A stretch of 64,000 nucleotides of DNA from FEN-1297 sp963710735 (GCA_963710735.1 CAVQBN010000001.1:62001-126000); one strand, 5' to 3'. Counted from the stretch's first letter, positions 36,831 to 46,726 are shown. A program made the numbers and translations. The notes: generated by a model not told the origin, from the sequence alone.

Positions 36831-38045
36831 TTAAAAATGATACAGCATACTGAAAGCAACTTGAGTTCCATTTAAAGAAGTTTCATTAAATACAGTTTCA
36901 GCTTCATTGAATGATCCGGTTGTCAACTTACTTTTAAGCAATTCTAAACCTAGGCCATAAGGTCCTGTTTCATATCTAAGCATAACATCCAATAAATTTT
37001 GGCTTAATCTTGGTGTTGCAAATATGGCCTCTGCCTGGTCTTTATTAACATTTTCAACACCATAAAAAACAAATGCGCCCCATTCTTTTGTAAAATTATA
37101 TCCTGCTTGTAACCAGAAGCCGACAGAAGACAAATCTTTATTGACAGTTTGTATTTGAGTCATTTCACCGAATTGTTGGCCAATGTTTTTACCGGAATAA
37201 AGATTACCATGAATTAAAAAACCATCAACATTGTAACTAGCACCGAATTCAAAAGCAGTTCCGGTTAAATTGATATTGTTTTGGCTTCCAACTCCGGAAA
37301 GATCTTTTTTATCATAGTGCCCTACAACATAAGCTTTAAAATTTGAAGTCTTGGAAATTTTGCTGTTCATATTTAATCTTAATTCAAATTGAGGAGATCC
37401 AGCATTACCAGCATTTTGAAAATTTACGTTTGAACCAGGTCCGCTCCATGAACCTTCAAATATTGCAGCATCAAGACCGAAATTAGTTGAAGAACCATTA
37501 GAATTAAATTTATAATAAAAGTAAAGTCCCGGGAAACGCCAGCCCACGTCACCCGCATTTCCGTATCCTAAGGGGAATGCAATATGAGACATTGAAACCG
37601 GTACATTTCCAAATAGAGGTGTCCAAGCCTGACCGATTCTTATAGTTAAGTTATCATGAACTATGTCTGCATATGCAAGGCGAATTCTAGGAATGGGTTG
37701 TTCCTGATTAAAGGCCCCGGCTTCCATGAAACCACCAAAAGCATCAAGTTCTAAAACTCCGCCTACTTTCCATTCGTCCGATATCTCCGGACCATTAAAT
37801 ACCATGGTTACTCTAGTATTTCGGATGTCCCCTCCATAAAACCATTTATTTTGCGTATTATTTGTTGTTGTCCATTCAGCATTCTGACCATTACCAAATC
37901 CAAATGATTGATCCTGCCCGAATAAAGTTGTGCTTAGAAAACCTTTTATTATAAGATTTTCTTTACCGCCTGTTTTTACATTTTGTGCTAAAAGAAATGA
38001 AGTTGAAAATAAAAGAATAGAGGAAAGGACTAAAATTTTTCTCAT
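36831..38045 (-). CDS. Outer-membrane porin-like protein
   Basis: 404 residues with a signal peptide (1-20, ending LLAQ). The rest has alternating hydrophobic/aromatic strands typical of a beta-barrel: DIRNTRVTMVFNGP, RIRLAYADI, TIRIGQAWTPLFGN, WRFPGLYFYYK; the terminal SMLYHF ends in Phe, as outer-membrane proteins do. The layout resembles DcaP-like or generic monosubstrate porins. Since it precedes cstA by 172 bases on the same strand, it may let pyruvate or another organic acid cross the outer membrane. Confidence 0.82.
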   Translation of the reverse strand: MRKILVLSSILLFSTSFLLAQNVKTGGKENLIIKGFLSTTLFGQDQSFGFGNGQNAEWTTTNNTQNKWFYGGDIRNTRVTMVFNGPEISDEWKVGGVLELDAFGGFMEAGAFNQEQPIPRIRLAYADIVHDNLTIRIGQAWTPLFGNVPVSMSHIAFPLGYGNAGDVGWRFPGLYFYYKFNSNGSSTNFGLDAAIFEGSWSGPGSNVNFQNAGNAGSPQFELRLNMNSKISKTSNFKAYVVGHYDKKDLSGVGSQNNINLTGTAFEFGASYNVDGFLIHGNLYSGKNIGQQFGEMTQIQTVNKDLSSVGFWLQAGYNFTKEWGAFVFYGVENVNKDQAEAIFATPRLSQNLLDVMLRYETGPYGLGLELLKSKLTTGSFNEAETVFNETSLNGTQVAFSMLYHF

Positions 38046-38350
38046 GGCAAATCTCCCAAATAATTAAAAAATAAAGAGTTCTCTAGGGCCTAGTATATTT
38101 ATTATGTAGATATATTTACTTGATCACCAATGATATTTTATATTTGTTAATTTTTGAGTTCACTCAATCAGCTTCGAAAAATTATTATGATTTTATTGCC
38201 TAAGCAAAGAATCGTTTGGTAAGTGGCAATATTTTACATTAAGAGGTAGAATAATGTCTGCAAGATGCAATAGGAAAATTTTGGAAGGAAAGGGGAGGAT
38301 AGATAGAAAAGTTTTAATTTAAAATAAATCTTCAGAATTTTTACGAAAAA
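38046..38350. other. Intergenic region upstream of the porin gene
   Basis: 305 bases between the LytTR regulator stop and the porin start, both on the minus strand. It probably holds the promoter for porin-cstA and the site bound by the LytTR regulator. I could not identify a convincing pair of LytTR direct repeats by eye. Confidence 0.5.
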
Positions 38351-39064
38351 TCAGATGCCCAATTCCTCCTTTAATTCTTTTAAATAATGACGGCTGATAG
38401 GAATTAAATGTTGGGAAATAGTTTTTATTTTTCCGGCAGAATTATCATCGAAAAGTATTTCATCAATTTTATCTGGATTTATTAAGTATTGTTTATGGCA
38501 TCTAAAAAGTTTTGTCTTGCTCTCCAGAACTTTTAAAGTAATTTCCGTAAAATATTTTTTATCAATACATACCATAAAGACCCCCGTCTCGTCTGAATGC
38601 ACATATTCAATACAATCAACATCAATTAGTTTTACTTTATTGGTGCCAACGCTTGGAATCTTTGTAATCTGGGGCAGATTAAGTTTCTGTACTGTGTTTT
38701 GCTGAATGGAATTATTAACTTTTTCTATAGTTTTTTCCAACCTTATTTTATCTACCGGCTTTAATAGGTAATCGATAGCGTCATTTTCGAATGCTTCTAA
38801 TGCAAATTCATCATAGGCGGTTACAAAAACAACTCTCGGTAATACGGATTCCTCAATCATTGATAACATATCAAATCCGTTTATGGCCGGTAATTGTATA
38901 TCGAGAAAAATGACATCAGGATGCAAAGAATTTATTGCTTTTATTCCTTCCAATGCATTGGAGCATTTTTTCAATACATTTATTGAACCGGTTTGGTTCA
39001 ATAAATATTCCATTTCTTCCCTTGCATTAAATTCATCGTCAATAATTACAGCATTCAAATTCAT
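38351..39064 (-). CDS. LytTR-family response regulator (BtsR/LytR type)
   Basis: 237 residues. Receiver domain at 1-120 with Asp9-Asp10, phospho-acceptor Asp55 (VIFLDIQLPAINGF), Thr and Lys (LLKPVDK). LytTR DNA-binding domain at about 138-237 with the typical LFRCHKQYLINPDKI and ending HLIPISRHYLKELK. It overlaps the sensor kinase by ATGA, a two-gene system. It lies upstream of the porin-cstA pair on the same strand, which makes these the probable targets. Confidence 0.92.
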   Translation of the reverse strand: MNLNAVIIDDEFNAREEMEYLLNQTGSINVLKKCSNALEGIKAINSLHPDVIFLDIQLPAINGFDMLSMIEESVLPRVVFVTAYDEFALEAFENDAIDYLLKPVDKIRLEKTIEKVNNSIQQNTVQKLNLPQITKIPSVGTNKVKLIDVDCIEYVHSDETGVFMVCIDKKYFTEITLKVLESKTKLFRCHKQYLINPDKIDEILFDDNSAGKIKTISQHLIPISRHYLKELKEELGI

Positions 39065-40734
39065 TTTACTCCTCCGGATGGTAATAAAATTGTTGCGGTA
39101 GTTTTAGTGTCCGGTTCACAATGTATTCTTAAACCGTAATCATCCCCGACTAAATTTTTAATTCTTTTATCTACTATTCTAATTCCTATGTCCGGTTTAT
39201 CCTTAATCTCGTTAAAAGCTCCCGCGTTATCTTCAATTTCAATTTGAATATTGCCGTTATTTCTAAAAACCCGGATATCAATTTGTCCATTTCCTAGTAA
39301 TTTAGAAATTCCATGCTTTATCGCATTTTCTACAAGAGGCTGCAATGTAAAGGTTGGAATTTTTATGCCTAACAAATTGCTGTCAATATCAGTCTGTATC
39401 TTTAACTGATCCTGCAATCTTACCTTTTCAATTTCAAGATATGAGTTAACGTGATCCAACTCCTCTTTTATAGTTGAAAGGTCCTCATTCCGTTTTAATA
39501 TTTTCCGGAAAAAATTAGAGAGATGAATTAATAATTCGATAGCTTTGTTTGGGTTGCGTCTGTTAATTGCAATTATTGTATTGATTGCGTTAAATAAAAA
39601 ATGCGGATTAATTTGAGCCTGAAGTAAGTTTAGTTCTGCTTTAGTTAGCAGATTTTTTTGATACTCATATCTTGAGGCTAGTAATTGATTTGCTACTATT
39701 TCGGCTATGCCTTTGCCAAGTGTTTCATTTATTTTGAAGAATGATTTATTCTTTTGGCCGTAGAGTTTTATTGTTCCAATAACTTCATCTTTAAGCCTCA
39801 TTGGAACAACGAGTACGGAAGAGAGCAGACAATTTTCAGAAATAGGACAATGATAATATTCATCAGTTCCGTTGATGAATATAATTCTATTTTCTTTAAT
39901 TGAATCTTTTGTAATATCGGAGGCAATTGGAAATCCCGGGATATGATGGTCTTTACCTACGCCGACAAATGCCAGTATATTTTCCCTGTCCGTAATAGCT
40001 ACTGCCGCTACACTAGTTTCTTCAAGTAGAATATTTGCCATCTTTTCCGCAGAATTTCTATTAAGGCCTTTACCAAGTTCCCCTAGAATTCTATTTGCTA
40101 TTCTTAATGCCTGCTTTGAATAGATGGAACCAATTTTATCATAATTATATCTTTGGTCTCTAAAAAGACTCATGATTAACGCTGTTCCCAGGGAATTTGA
40201 TATGATCATCGGTAATGCAATTAATTTTACCAGAGTCACCGCTTCTTCAATCGGCCTTGATACAGCAATAATGATTATCATCTGTAGTATTTCAGCAACT
40301 AACGTTGTAAGAAATGCAACATCCGGATCAAACACCCTTTCGGGTTTACGCTTGTTAAAAAAGTATTGATGTACTAAACCGGCCAATAATCCTTCTAGAG
40401 TAGTTGATAAACCGCATGAAACAGCTGTAAATCCACCAATAAAATACCTATGAATTCCGGCAGTAAGACCGACTGAAAAACCTAATACCGGACCGCCGAT
40501 TAAACCTGCTATAGCAGCTCCGATAATTCTATTATTTGCAATAGCACCATCGACAGGTATTCCAAAATAGGTGCCTATAATAGCCATTGCGCTGAAGAGG
40601 ACGTAAAGAGTTAAATAATCTGTAAACTTAAAATCTTTTGTAAGCAGTAATTTGAATACCGGTGTTTTACTGAAGAGATATGCGATGACAAGAAAAACAG
40701 CGATTTCTTTAAGTAGGTTTATCAGGATGTCCAT
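39061..40734 (-). CDS. LytS/BtsS-type sensor histidine kinase
   Basis: 557 residues. 5TMR-LYT membrane sensor (about 5-195) with the conserved NNRIIGAAIAGLIGGPVLG, TAGIHRYFIGGFTAVSCGLS and TTLEGLLAGLVHQ. A GAF-like domain follows (about 215-345), then the His_kinase domain with QINPHFLFNAINTI (phospho-His) and a HATPase (LVENAIKHGI). In E. coli BtsS with the same sensor binds extracellular pyruvate, while LytS in Gram-positives responds to membrane changes or pyruvate metabolism. Pyruvate sensing here is an inference from the cstA neighbour. Confidence 0.92.
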   Translation of the reverse strand: MDILINLLKEIAVFLVIAYLFSKTPVFKLLLTKDFKFTDYLTLYVLFSAMAIIGTYFGIPVDGAIANNRIIGAAIAGLIGGPVLGFSVGLTAGIHRYFIGGFTAVSCGLSTTLEGLLAGLVHQYFFNKRKPERVFDPDVAFLTTLVAEILQMIIIIAVSRPIEEAVTLVKLIALPMIISNSLGTALIMSLFRDQRYNYDKIGSIYSKQALRIANRILGELGKGLNRNSAEKMANILLEETSVAAVAITDRENILAFVGVGKDHHIPGFPIASDITKDSIKENRIIFINGTDEYYHCPISENCLLSSVLVVPMRLKDEVIGTIKLYGQKNKSFFKINETLGKGIAEIVANQLLASRYEYQKNLLTKAELNLLQAQINPHFLFNAINTIIAINRRNPNKAIELLIHLSNFFRKILKRNEDLSTIKEELDHVNSYLEIEKVRLQDQLKIQTDIDSNLLGIKIPTFTLQPLVENAIKHGISKLLGNGQIDIRVFRNNGNIQIEIEDNAGAFNEIKDKPDIGIRIVDKRIKNLVGDDYGLRIHCEPDTKTTATILLPSGGVK

Positions 40735-41182
40735 TTTTACCTGAAATTAAATATTTATGAAATCTATTTTTTCTTGAAAAGAATAACTTTTCTATTCAAC
40801 CATACTGTAATATTTTATGCGGGATATTGTAAAACTATTCTTGTGTGAAATGAAACTTACCCCGTATAAAAAGTTTTGCGCCACTAAGATAATTCAGTAT
40901 TATCAAAAAAGGTACTGGTAAATTAAAAAATATTTAATAATTTATAATTTCCCAAAATCATTAATCTTATAAAAGAAAAAGAGATATTTAAGAAATTGCT
41001 TTGATTTTATTAAGCCGCAATTGAATGTTTTCTATCATATTTAATTGCTCTAAAGTGGATAGACAGTAATAAAAAAAGTAATTTTATTTCTATCAAATTG
41101 AGTATTGCCTTTGCAATAAAATATAAAATAAAAGATTAACAATTATAAACATTGCATTATTTAGCGATAATTGGGAGGTACG
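40735..41182. other. Intergenic region between LytS-type kinase and quinone oxidoreductase
   Basis: 448 bases, AT-rich, between divergent genes. It must contain promoters in both directions. I see no open frame with a ribosome site and no stable hairpin. A GGGAGG ribosome site at 41173-41178 belongs to the gene at 41183. Confidence 0.55.
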
Positions 41183-42216
41183 ATGAAAGCTGTAGGTTTA
41201 TATAAATATTTAAATATAGATGACCCGGAAAGTTTAATTGATCTTGAAATGCCTAGACCGAGAGCAGAAGGGCATGATATTTTAGTAAAAGTAAAAGCTG
41301 TGTCTGTAAATCCGGTTGATGCTAAAGTGAGATCACCTAAAGATAAAATTGAAACTTCACCTAAAATACTTGGCTGGGACGCAGCAGGAATTGTGGAAGA
41401 AATTGGGGGTAATGTCATCTTTATTCAAGAAAGGTGATGAAGTTTATTATTCAGGAAGTATAATCAGGCAGGGGAGTAACAGCAAATACCAGTTGGTTGA
41501 CGAGAGGATTACCGGCCGTAAACCTAAAGGATTAACGTTTGAAGAAGCTGCTGCATTACCTCTTACAACAATTACAGCGTGGGAAGGAATGTTTGAACAA
41601 ATGTGCATTCCGATTGATAACCCCGAGTTGAAAACAGATAAATATATTTTAATTATAGGAGGAGCCGGGGGAGTTGGTTCAATTGCAATCCAGTTAGCTA
41701 AAAAGTTAGCCGGACTAAAAGTAATTGCAACCGCTTCCAGAAAAGAAACGAGCGACTGGTGTAAAAGCCTGGGGGCAGATTATGTGATTAATCATTACAA
41801 TAATTTTACGGATGAACTTAATAAGTCCGGGATAAAAGAAGTTGATTATGTCTTTTGTCTCAACAATACATTACAGCACTTTCCAAACGCTGTCGGAGTA
41901 TTAAAACCATTTGGAAGATTCTGTTCTATAGTGGGACTGGGAAAAGATGAGATGCTGGATATGAATATATTAAGAGGTAAAAGTGCAAGCTTCTCCTGGG
42001 AACTTATGTTTACTAAATCAACTTATAAAACAGCTAGATATGATATCCCAGCATAATCTGCTGAATAGAACAGCTGATTTAGTTGAGAAGGGGATTATAA
42101 AGACTACGATGACAGAGAATTACGGAAAACTTAATGCAGAAAATCTTCGTAAGGCACATGGTAAAATTGAATCAGGTACAACTATTGGTAAAATTGTGCT
42201 AAGCGCTGACTGGTAA
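41183..42216 (+). pseudogene. Zinc-type alcohol dehydrogenase / quinone oxidoreductase family gene with two frameshifts
   Basis: The gene would encode a full MDR-family NADPH:quinone oxidoreductase of about 344 residues. Piece one (from ATG 41183, after GGGAGG) has VKAVSVNPVDAKVR and ILGWDAAGIVEEIG. Piece two, in the next frame, has LFKKGDEVYYSG, the Rossmann IIGGAGGVGSIAIQLAK and LKPFGRFCSIVG. Piece three has MISQHNLLNRTADLV and ends IGKIVLSADW. The breaks are an extra G in a run of five G at 41405-41409 and an extra base near 42034-42038 (TA-DMI restored). Sequence is otherwise well kept, so error or very recent decay is likely. The exact substrate is unknown. Confidence 0.88.
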
Positions 42217-42534
42217 AATTCATAAATAAAATAGTTTAACTCATAGTAATTTAAAATAAACTATAAGTAGATAAATTTTAACAAAATTGCAGGCTGCCGA
42301 TAATATCTAATTATTTGTTTTTATGAAACTTAATCATTAAGTGATTGGTTAATTTTTTTTTAAAGTTGGCTTTTTCAGAAAGTAATCATCCTATATTCGG
42401 TAAAATATATTTTCTATTAAATATGTTTTTTGTCCTAATTTCTTCTAAATAATTTTGCGCTAATTATTATATAGTATTATTTTTCAGCGCGGATTTTTCT
42501 AAAATTCAAAAATCATATTGACGGAAGTGGAAAA
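42217..42534. other. Intergenic region upstream of carbonic-anhydrase-like gene
   Basis: 318 bases with no gene I can support. AT-rich, with T tracts near 42353-42361 and a probable promoter for the downstream gene. No terminator-like hairpin was seen for the oxidoreductase gene. Confidence 0.5.
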
Positions 42535-43077
42535 ATGAATAGGCTCATTAATGTAAAAACGTATGAAGATATTTTTGACGAATACAGAGAAACACCGATC
42601 GGGTTATTGTTAAAATATCATAATTTAAATTACCCGTTAGACACTTATAAACAAGCACAACTTCTTATTGGAATGTGTATGGATAACCGGAAGCACTTGC
42701 GAATCCCGGATAATTTTGCGTATATCATTCGTACCGGCGGAGCAAATTTAAGGTATAGCGAATTTAAAGTGTCGTATGCAATTGCTGTTGGAGATGTTCG
42801 ATACATTGCTCTAATTGGACATAATGATTGTGGAATGGTAAATTTGATTTCGCGTAAAGAAATATTTATAAATGGACTTGTGGATAAAGCGGGATGGGAC
42901 AGAACCTGGGCGGAAGAACATTTTATGCACTTTTCTCCAATGTTTGAAATTGGAAACGAAGTTGACTTTGTTATTAGCGAAGCCAAACGCCTTCGATTGA
43001 GGTATCCCAAAATTAAAGTTGTACCGATGATTTATAAAGTGGATGATAGTCGTCTATACCTTATAAATGAAAAATGA
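42535..43077 (+). CDS. Beta-carbonic-anhydrase-like protein
   Basis: 180 residues. The beta-CA zinc and catalytic residues are visible: Cys48-x-Asp50-x-Arg52 (GMCMDNRKHL) and His96-x-x-Cys99 (LIGHNDCGM), with RTGGANLRYSE between. It would interconvert CO2 and bicarbonate, but the C-terminal half diverges from housekeeping beta-CAs, so another substrate is possible. No bicarbonate transporter is adjacent. The weak GGAAG ribosome site lies close to the ATG. Confidence 0.83.
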   Translation: MNRLINVKTYEDIFDEYRETPIGLLLKYHNLNYPLDTYKQAQLLIGMCMDNRKHLRIPDNFAYIIRTGGANLRYSEFKVSYAIAVGDVRYIALIGHNDCGMVNLISRKEIFINGLVDKAGWDRTWAEEHFMHFSPMFEIGNEVDFVISEAKRLRLRYPKIKVVPMIYKVDDSRLYLINEK

Positions 43078-43454
43078 AAGCATTGAATTTTGTATATCAC
43101 AAATAGAAAAAGTTTTTTAAACTAATTTAATTTATTGCATGAATTACTTGGCTGTTTCCACTTAAAAAGTTGTGCTCTGGATAAGTTCTTAAAATATACT
43201 AACTTCACTTTGATTTTTACCTCTTTAGTTTCAGTCTTAATCATTAAATTTTAATTCAGATTTAAATTTAAATTTCCCTTCGGTTTGCTATTCCTAATTA
43301 AAATTTCACTTAACCATATTTTTATTAAAAAAAGCGACTAAAAAATAAAGAAATCGTAAAAAATTTCGATAATCTAAGTATCTACTATGTTTATTTGAAA
43401 TTAAGAAATTCCAAGAAGATAAATATCAAAAAATTCAACAAAAGGGAAGGGGAT
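43078..43454. other. Intergenic region downstream of carbonic-anhydrase-like gene
   Basis: About 380 AT-rich bases with many stop codons in all frames. I see no gene, RNA or clear repeat. Given the kinase remnant immediately after it, part of this stretch may be decayed coding sequence no longer recognisable by eye. Confidence 0.45.
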
Positions 43455-43612
43455 GAAATTAAAAAGGGTATTGGGAAACTTTAGTTGATTATAATTTCAT
43501 TACTGTTGGGGCAGTATGAAATGAACTTGAGAGTTCAATTGTTGAAAGTGAGTTTGGTATAGGAAGTTCGTTTACAATAAAGCTGCTTTTTAAACAAAAT
43601 TTATTAAGATGA
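43455..43612 (+). pseudogene. Remnant of a histidine kinase C-terminus
   Basis: From 43520 the plus strand reads NELESSIVESEFGIGSSFTI and then KLLFKQNLLR-stop, matching the last strand of a HATPase domain (usual form VESExGxGSxFxIxLP). Just before, in another frame, GDEIKKGIGKL-stop-LIII resembles the G-box GxGLGL region. Stops and frame changes separate the pieces, so this looks like the decayed end of a sensor kinase. It lies 20 bases before the HDOD response-regulator gene, which may have lost its partner kinase. No intact kinase frame exists upstream. Confidence 0.55.
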
Positions 43613-43631
43613 AATAAAAAAGAACTACACA

Positions 43632-44846
43632 ATGAATCAAGATAAATTAAAGCCTTCGAAGGCACAACTATCAAGCATTGTTGTTATAGGTGATGAAGAG
43701 GAGATTCTTAAGAAATTAAGGGACCTTTTTAGTCATGAAAAATACTGTATGTATTTTTTTACATCGGGTGTTCAGGCACTTGAGTTTCTAAAGTACAATA
43801 ATGTTGATGTCATAATATCGGATATGTTGATGCCGGAAATTTCCGGAATCGAATTACTGCAAAAATCCGCAGATATAAATCCTAATGCAATACGAATTAT
43901 ACTGGGCGGTTCAGAGGAAATACAGGTCGTTTTAAATGCAATACAAAACGGACTCGCACAGCATTATATTCTAAAGCCATGGGATGACGATCAATTGCGG
44001 GGTATTGTTAGGGAGTCCATGAAATTACAGGATCGACTGCGTAAAAAACATCTACAGGAAGTATTGTATTCATTTAAAAATCTGCCGTCTCCGCCGAAGC
44101 TTCATTCAAGGTTAGTAAGTATCTTAGAATCTGATATGCAGTCTCAAAAGGAAATAGCACGCGAGATTGAAAAAAATCCTGCACTGGTTGCTAAGCTATT
44201 AAGAATTTCAAATTCTGTTTTTTATGGAACCCGTAAGCAAATCTCAAATGTTTATGAAGCTATTACATTTATCGGAACCGAATTTGTACTTAGTATTGTC
44301 CTCGGACTTGAATCATTCGATTCATTCAATCATTGTAATGATCAATCAATTATAGAAATGATTGAAGAGTTAAGGGAGGCTTCAATTATTCGTGCACATT
44401 TAGCAAGAGAAATTTCAATTCGTTGGTCAAAGAAAAATGAACAGCACGAAATATATGTAGCAGCTCTTCTTTTAGATATAGGGATAATCCTGAGATTGTG
44501 TTCTGCCCAGGATAAAAACAATGAGTTTTATGAAACCTACAAAAGCCAAAAGAAACCAATATATTTAATTGATAAACAAATATACACAGCAACTCATGAT
44601 GAAGTTGGAGCGGCACTACTTACTTATTGGAATTTCCCATCACGCATAATATCTGCGATAGCTAATCACCATAGCTACACTGGGGATGATACATTCACAA
44701 CAATAATTCAACTTGCAGATGCATTAGTACAGAGGAAAGATTCGTATCCGCATGATCCTGGCATAGATGAATATTTACGTGAATGGGAGCCTAAAATGAG
44801 TTCGACAATTGAAGAATTACAGGAAACAAATAATATTTTTGAATAA
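43632..44846 (+). CDS. Response regulator with HDOD output domain
   Basis: 404 residues. Receiver at 8-125: phospho-acceptor Asp64 (VIISDMLMPEISG) and Lys115 (ILKPW) are present, but the conserved Thr is replaced (LGG at 91-93) and the acidic pocket is GDEEE. HDOD domain at about 140-340 (LPSPPKLHSRLVSILESD, LVAKLLRISNSVFYG, FIGTEFVLSIVLG, and AALLTYWNFP with the ANHH segment). HDOD proteins act in signalling without the HD phosphodiesterase metal site. The histidine-kinase remnant just upstream suggests an original two-gene system. Confidence 0.87.
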   Translation: MNQDKLKPSKAQLSSIVVIGDEEEILKKLRDLFSHEKYCMYFFTSGVQALEFLKYNNVDVIISDMLMPEISGIELLQKSADINPNAIRIILGGSEEIQVVLNAIQNGLAQHYILKPWDDDQLRGIVRESMKLQDRLRKKHLQEVLYSFKNLPSPPKLHSRLVSILESDMQSQKEIAREIEKNPALVAKLLRISNSVFYGTRKQISNVYEAITFIGTEFVLSIVLGLESFDSFNHCNDQSIIEMIEELREASIIRAHLAREISIRWSKKNEQHEIYVAALLLDIGIILRLCSAQDKNNEFYETYKSQKKPIYLIDKQIYTATHDEVGAALLTYWNFPSRIISAIANHHSYTGDDTFTTIIQLADALVQRKDSYPHDPGIDEYLREWEPKMSSTIEELQETNNIFE

Positions 44847-44949
44847 AGTTGAAACAAAAAAATAATTATTTAATATATTAGCAACTCCTAAACGAATTGA
44901 ATATATTCCAACTTTAATATCTGGAGTATTGTTCAACATTCAAAATAAT

Positions 44950-45726
44950 TTATTTCTTAAGATGAACTGATATCCTTTTATTTATCCAAATTACTTCCAC
45001 ATTTTTGTCGTAAAAATCGGTAAGATTCTTTTCAGTCAAAATATTTTCTGCTTTCCCGGAAGAATGAATTTTGCCGTTCTTCAATAATAATGTATTTCCA
45101 AACAGTGGTAATATTTCATCAATATGATGTGAAACATATAAAAGTGTAGGCGATTCGCCGGAGCTGCCGATGGTTTCAATTAATGATAAAAAACTCTCAC
45201 GAGCGAAGATATCAAGTCCGGTACATGGCTCATCTAATATTAATAATTTTGGAGAATTCATTAAGGCTCTTGCTAGAATAATTTTTTGTTTTTCACCTTG
45301 TGACAAAGTGAAATATCTTCTCTTACTTAATGCCTTACAGCCAAACTGATCTAATAATTCTCTGGCTCGAATAATATCTTCTTTTTTAGGTGCTTCATAC
45401 AAACCGATACTTGCGTGCTTTCCGCTTATAATAATTTCTTCTGATGTTTCATTTTGATATAATACTTCCAGAAGGGAAGAACTAACCCATCCAATCGATT
45501 TTCTTAATTCGCGCAAATCAAATGCGCCGAATTTTTTCCCGAGTACTGAAACTTCTCCTTTCGAAGGGAAAGTATACCCGCTTATAATTCTTAACAAAGA
45601 AGTTTTACCTGAGCCGTTTAACCCAATTATTGACCAGTGTTCTCCTAGATTTATGTTCCAGTTAATATTTCTTAAAAGGTAAAAGTCATCACGCTGCAAG
45701 AAGACATTTTTCATCTCAACAATCAA
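44950..45726 (-). CDS. ABC transporter ATP-binding protein
   Basis: 258 residues, one ABC domain. Walker A is GLNGSGKTS (about 36-44), the signature LSQGEKQK, Walker B LLILDEPCTGLD and the switch His YVSHHIDEI. The sequence is of the type seen in ModF- or iron/ABC-like stand-alone ATPases. No permease or binding-protein gene is adjacent, so its partner must lie elsewhere or it acts alone. The start is TTG at 45726, supported by AGGAGGG 8 bases upstream; an ATG four codons later is the alternative. Confidence 0.87.
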   Translation of the reverse strand: MIVEMKNVFLQRDDFYLLRNINWNINLGEHWSIIGLNGSGKTSLLRIISGYTFPSKGEVSVLGKKFGAFDLRELRKSIGWVSSSLLEVLYQNETSEEIIISGKHASIGLYEAPKKEDIIRARELLDQFGCKALSKRRYFTLSQGEKQKIILARALMNSPKLLILDEPCTGLDIFARESFLSLIETIGSSGESPTLLYVSHHIDEILPLFGNTLLLKNGKIHSSGKAENILTEKNLTDFYDKNVEVIWINKRISVHLKK

Positions 45727-45885
45727 GTTTATACCCTCCTAAAAATTAAATTGTGCTAAAATAGTTAAAACTCTATTGAATATTTGTGAGGATATAAAAT
45801 AGTTTTAAAATAAACGGCATTGAAAGCATGATGTAAAATTAGATAATATTTTCGCAGGAAGGAAAGATTCGCAGGATAGTGGAAA

Positions 45886-46278
45886 TCAATTCGGGAGTAA
45901 GCTTTTAATTAAATCTACAAATGCTGTAACACTAAAGGGCTTTGAAATGTAATGGGTAAGTCCGTGAGATAGAAAATATTCCCGATCTCCCTTCATAGCA
46001 AAAGCAGTAACGGCAACAATTGGTGTATCTTCATACCCGGGTATTTTTCGAATTGCGGCAGTAGTTTCCACACCATTCATATTAAATCCCAATCCAATAT
46101 CCATTAAGATTAAAGGGTAATTATTTGTTTTAGCGAGATCGATAGCTGTGAACCCATCTTCGGCAAGTTCAATTGAACAGAGATTTTTTAAAAGATAAAT
46201 AATTAAGTCACTGCTGGCTTTATCATTTTCAACCAATAAAACCTTAAAAGAATTTGAATTAGTATTATTATTATCCAT
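45886..46278 (-). CDS. Single-domain response regulator (CheY-like)
   Basis: 130 residues. After a short Asn-rich start comes a receiver domain with the acidic site ENDK near 17-20, phospho-acceptor Asp60 (LILMDIGLGFNMNG), Thr91 and Lys113 (ISKPF). The DIGLGFNMNGVETTAAIRK helix is of the kind found in receivers attached to hybrid kinases. No kinase gene is directly adjacent; the nearest intact one is the PAS kinase at 59.7 kb. Confidence 0.86.
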   Translation of the reverse strand: MDNNNTNSNSFKVLLVENDKASSDLIIYLLKNLCSIELAEDGFTAIDLAKTNNYPLILMDIGLGFNMNGVETTAAIRKIPGYEDTPIVAVTAFAMKGDREYFLSHGLTHYISKPFSVTAFVDLIKSLLPN

Positions 46279-46726
46279 GTAATAAATTGTTTTGAGAAAC
46301 GTAAAATTTCCTACTGGACTTCCTCTTAAATTTCCAGGAGCGATTATAGGTATTACTAACAGTCATAATATATAAAAATATAACAAAAAAAATACAGTCT
46401 TGCACAAAATTTTAATAAAAATTTTACGAAAGCTATAAAATTAATATGGGAAATTTACAATTCCCCTTAATATAAATGATAAGAATTCAACCTAAATAAG
46501 AGAAGTAAATTATCTAAATGTAAATAGTTCTTCTATATTTTAAATAAATCTCATACTAATATAAAATTTGCCTATAATCCGCTGAGCTTAAAAATCATAA
46601 AATATTTTAATCTTTTAAATTTTAATTGATAATTGAATTTCCTTATCATAATTTGATTTGTAAATTTTATTAGAGTTATCGATCCGGAGAACAAGAATCT
46701 TATATCTAATTAACTTTTTCGGAGGT
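46279..46726. other. Intergenic region between response regulator and C45 hydrolase
   Basis: 448 AT-rich bases between divergent genes, expected to hold both promoters. I see no gene. A CGGAGGT ribosome site at about 46720 belongs to the gene at 46727. Confidence 0.5.

Noticed and set aside
42535..43077. Functional link of carbonic anhydrase to the class IIIb cyclase through bicarbonate
   Set aside because: 8 kb and several unrelated genes apart; kept only as a remark, not as a claim.
43489..43674. Minus-strand frame of 61 codons
   Set aside because: It is the reverse of the kinase remnant and the start of the HDOD gene, with no ribosome site or recognisable protein.
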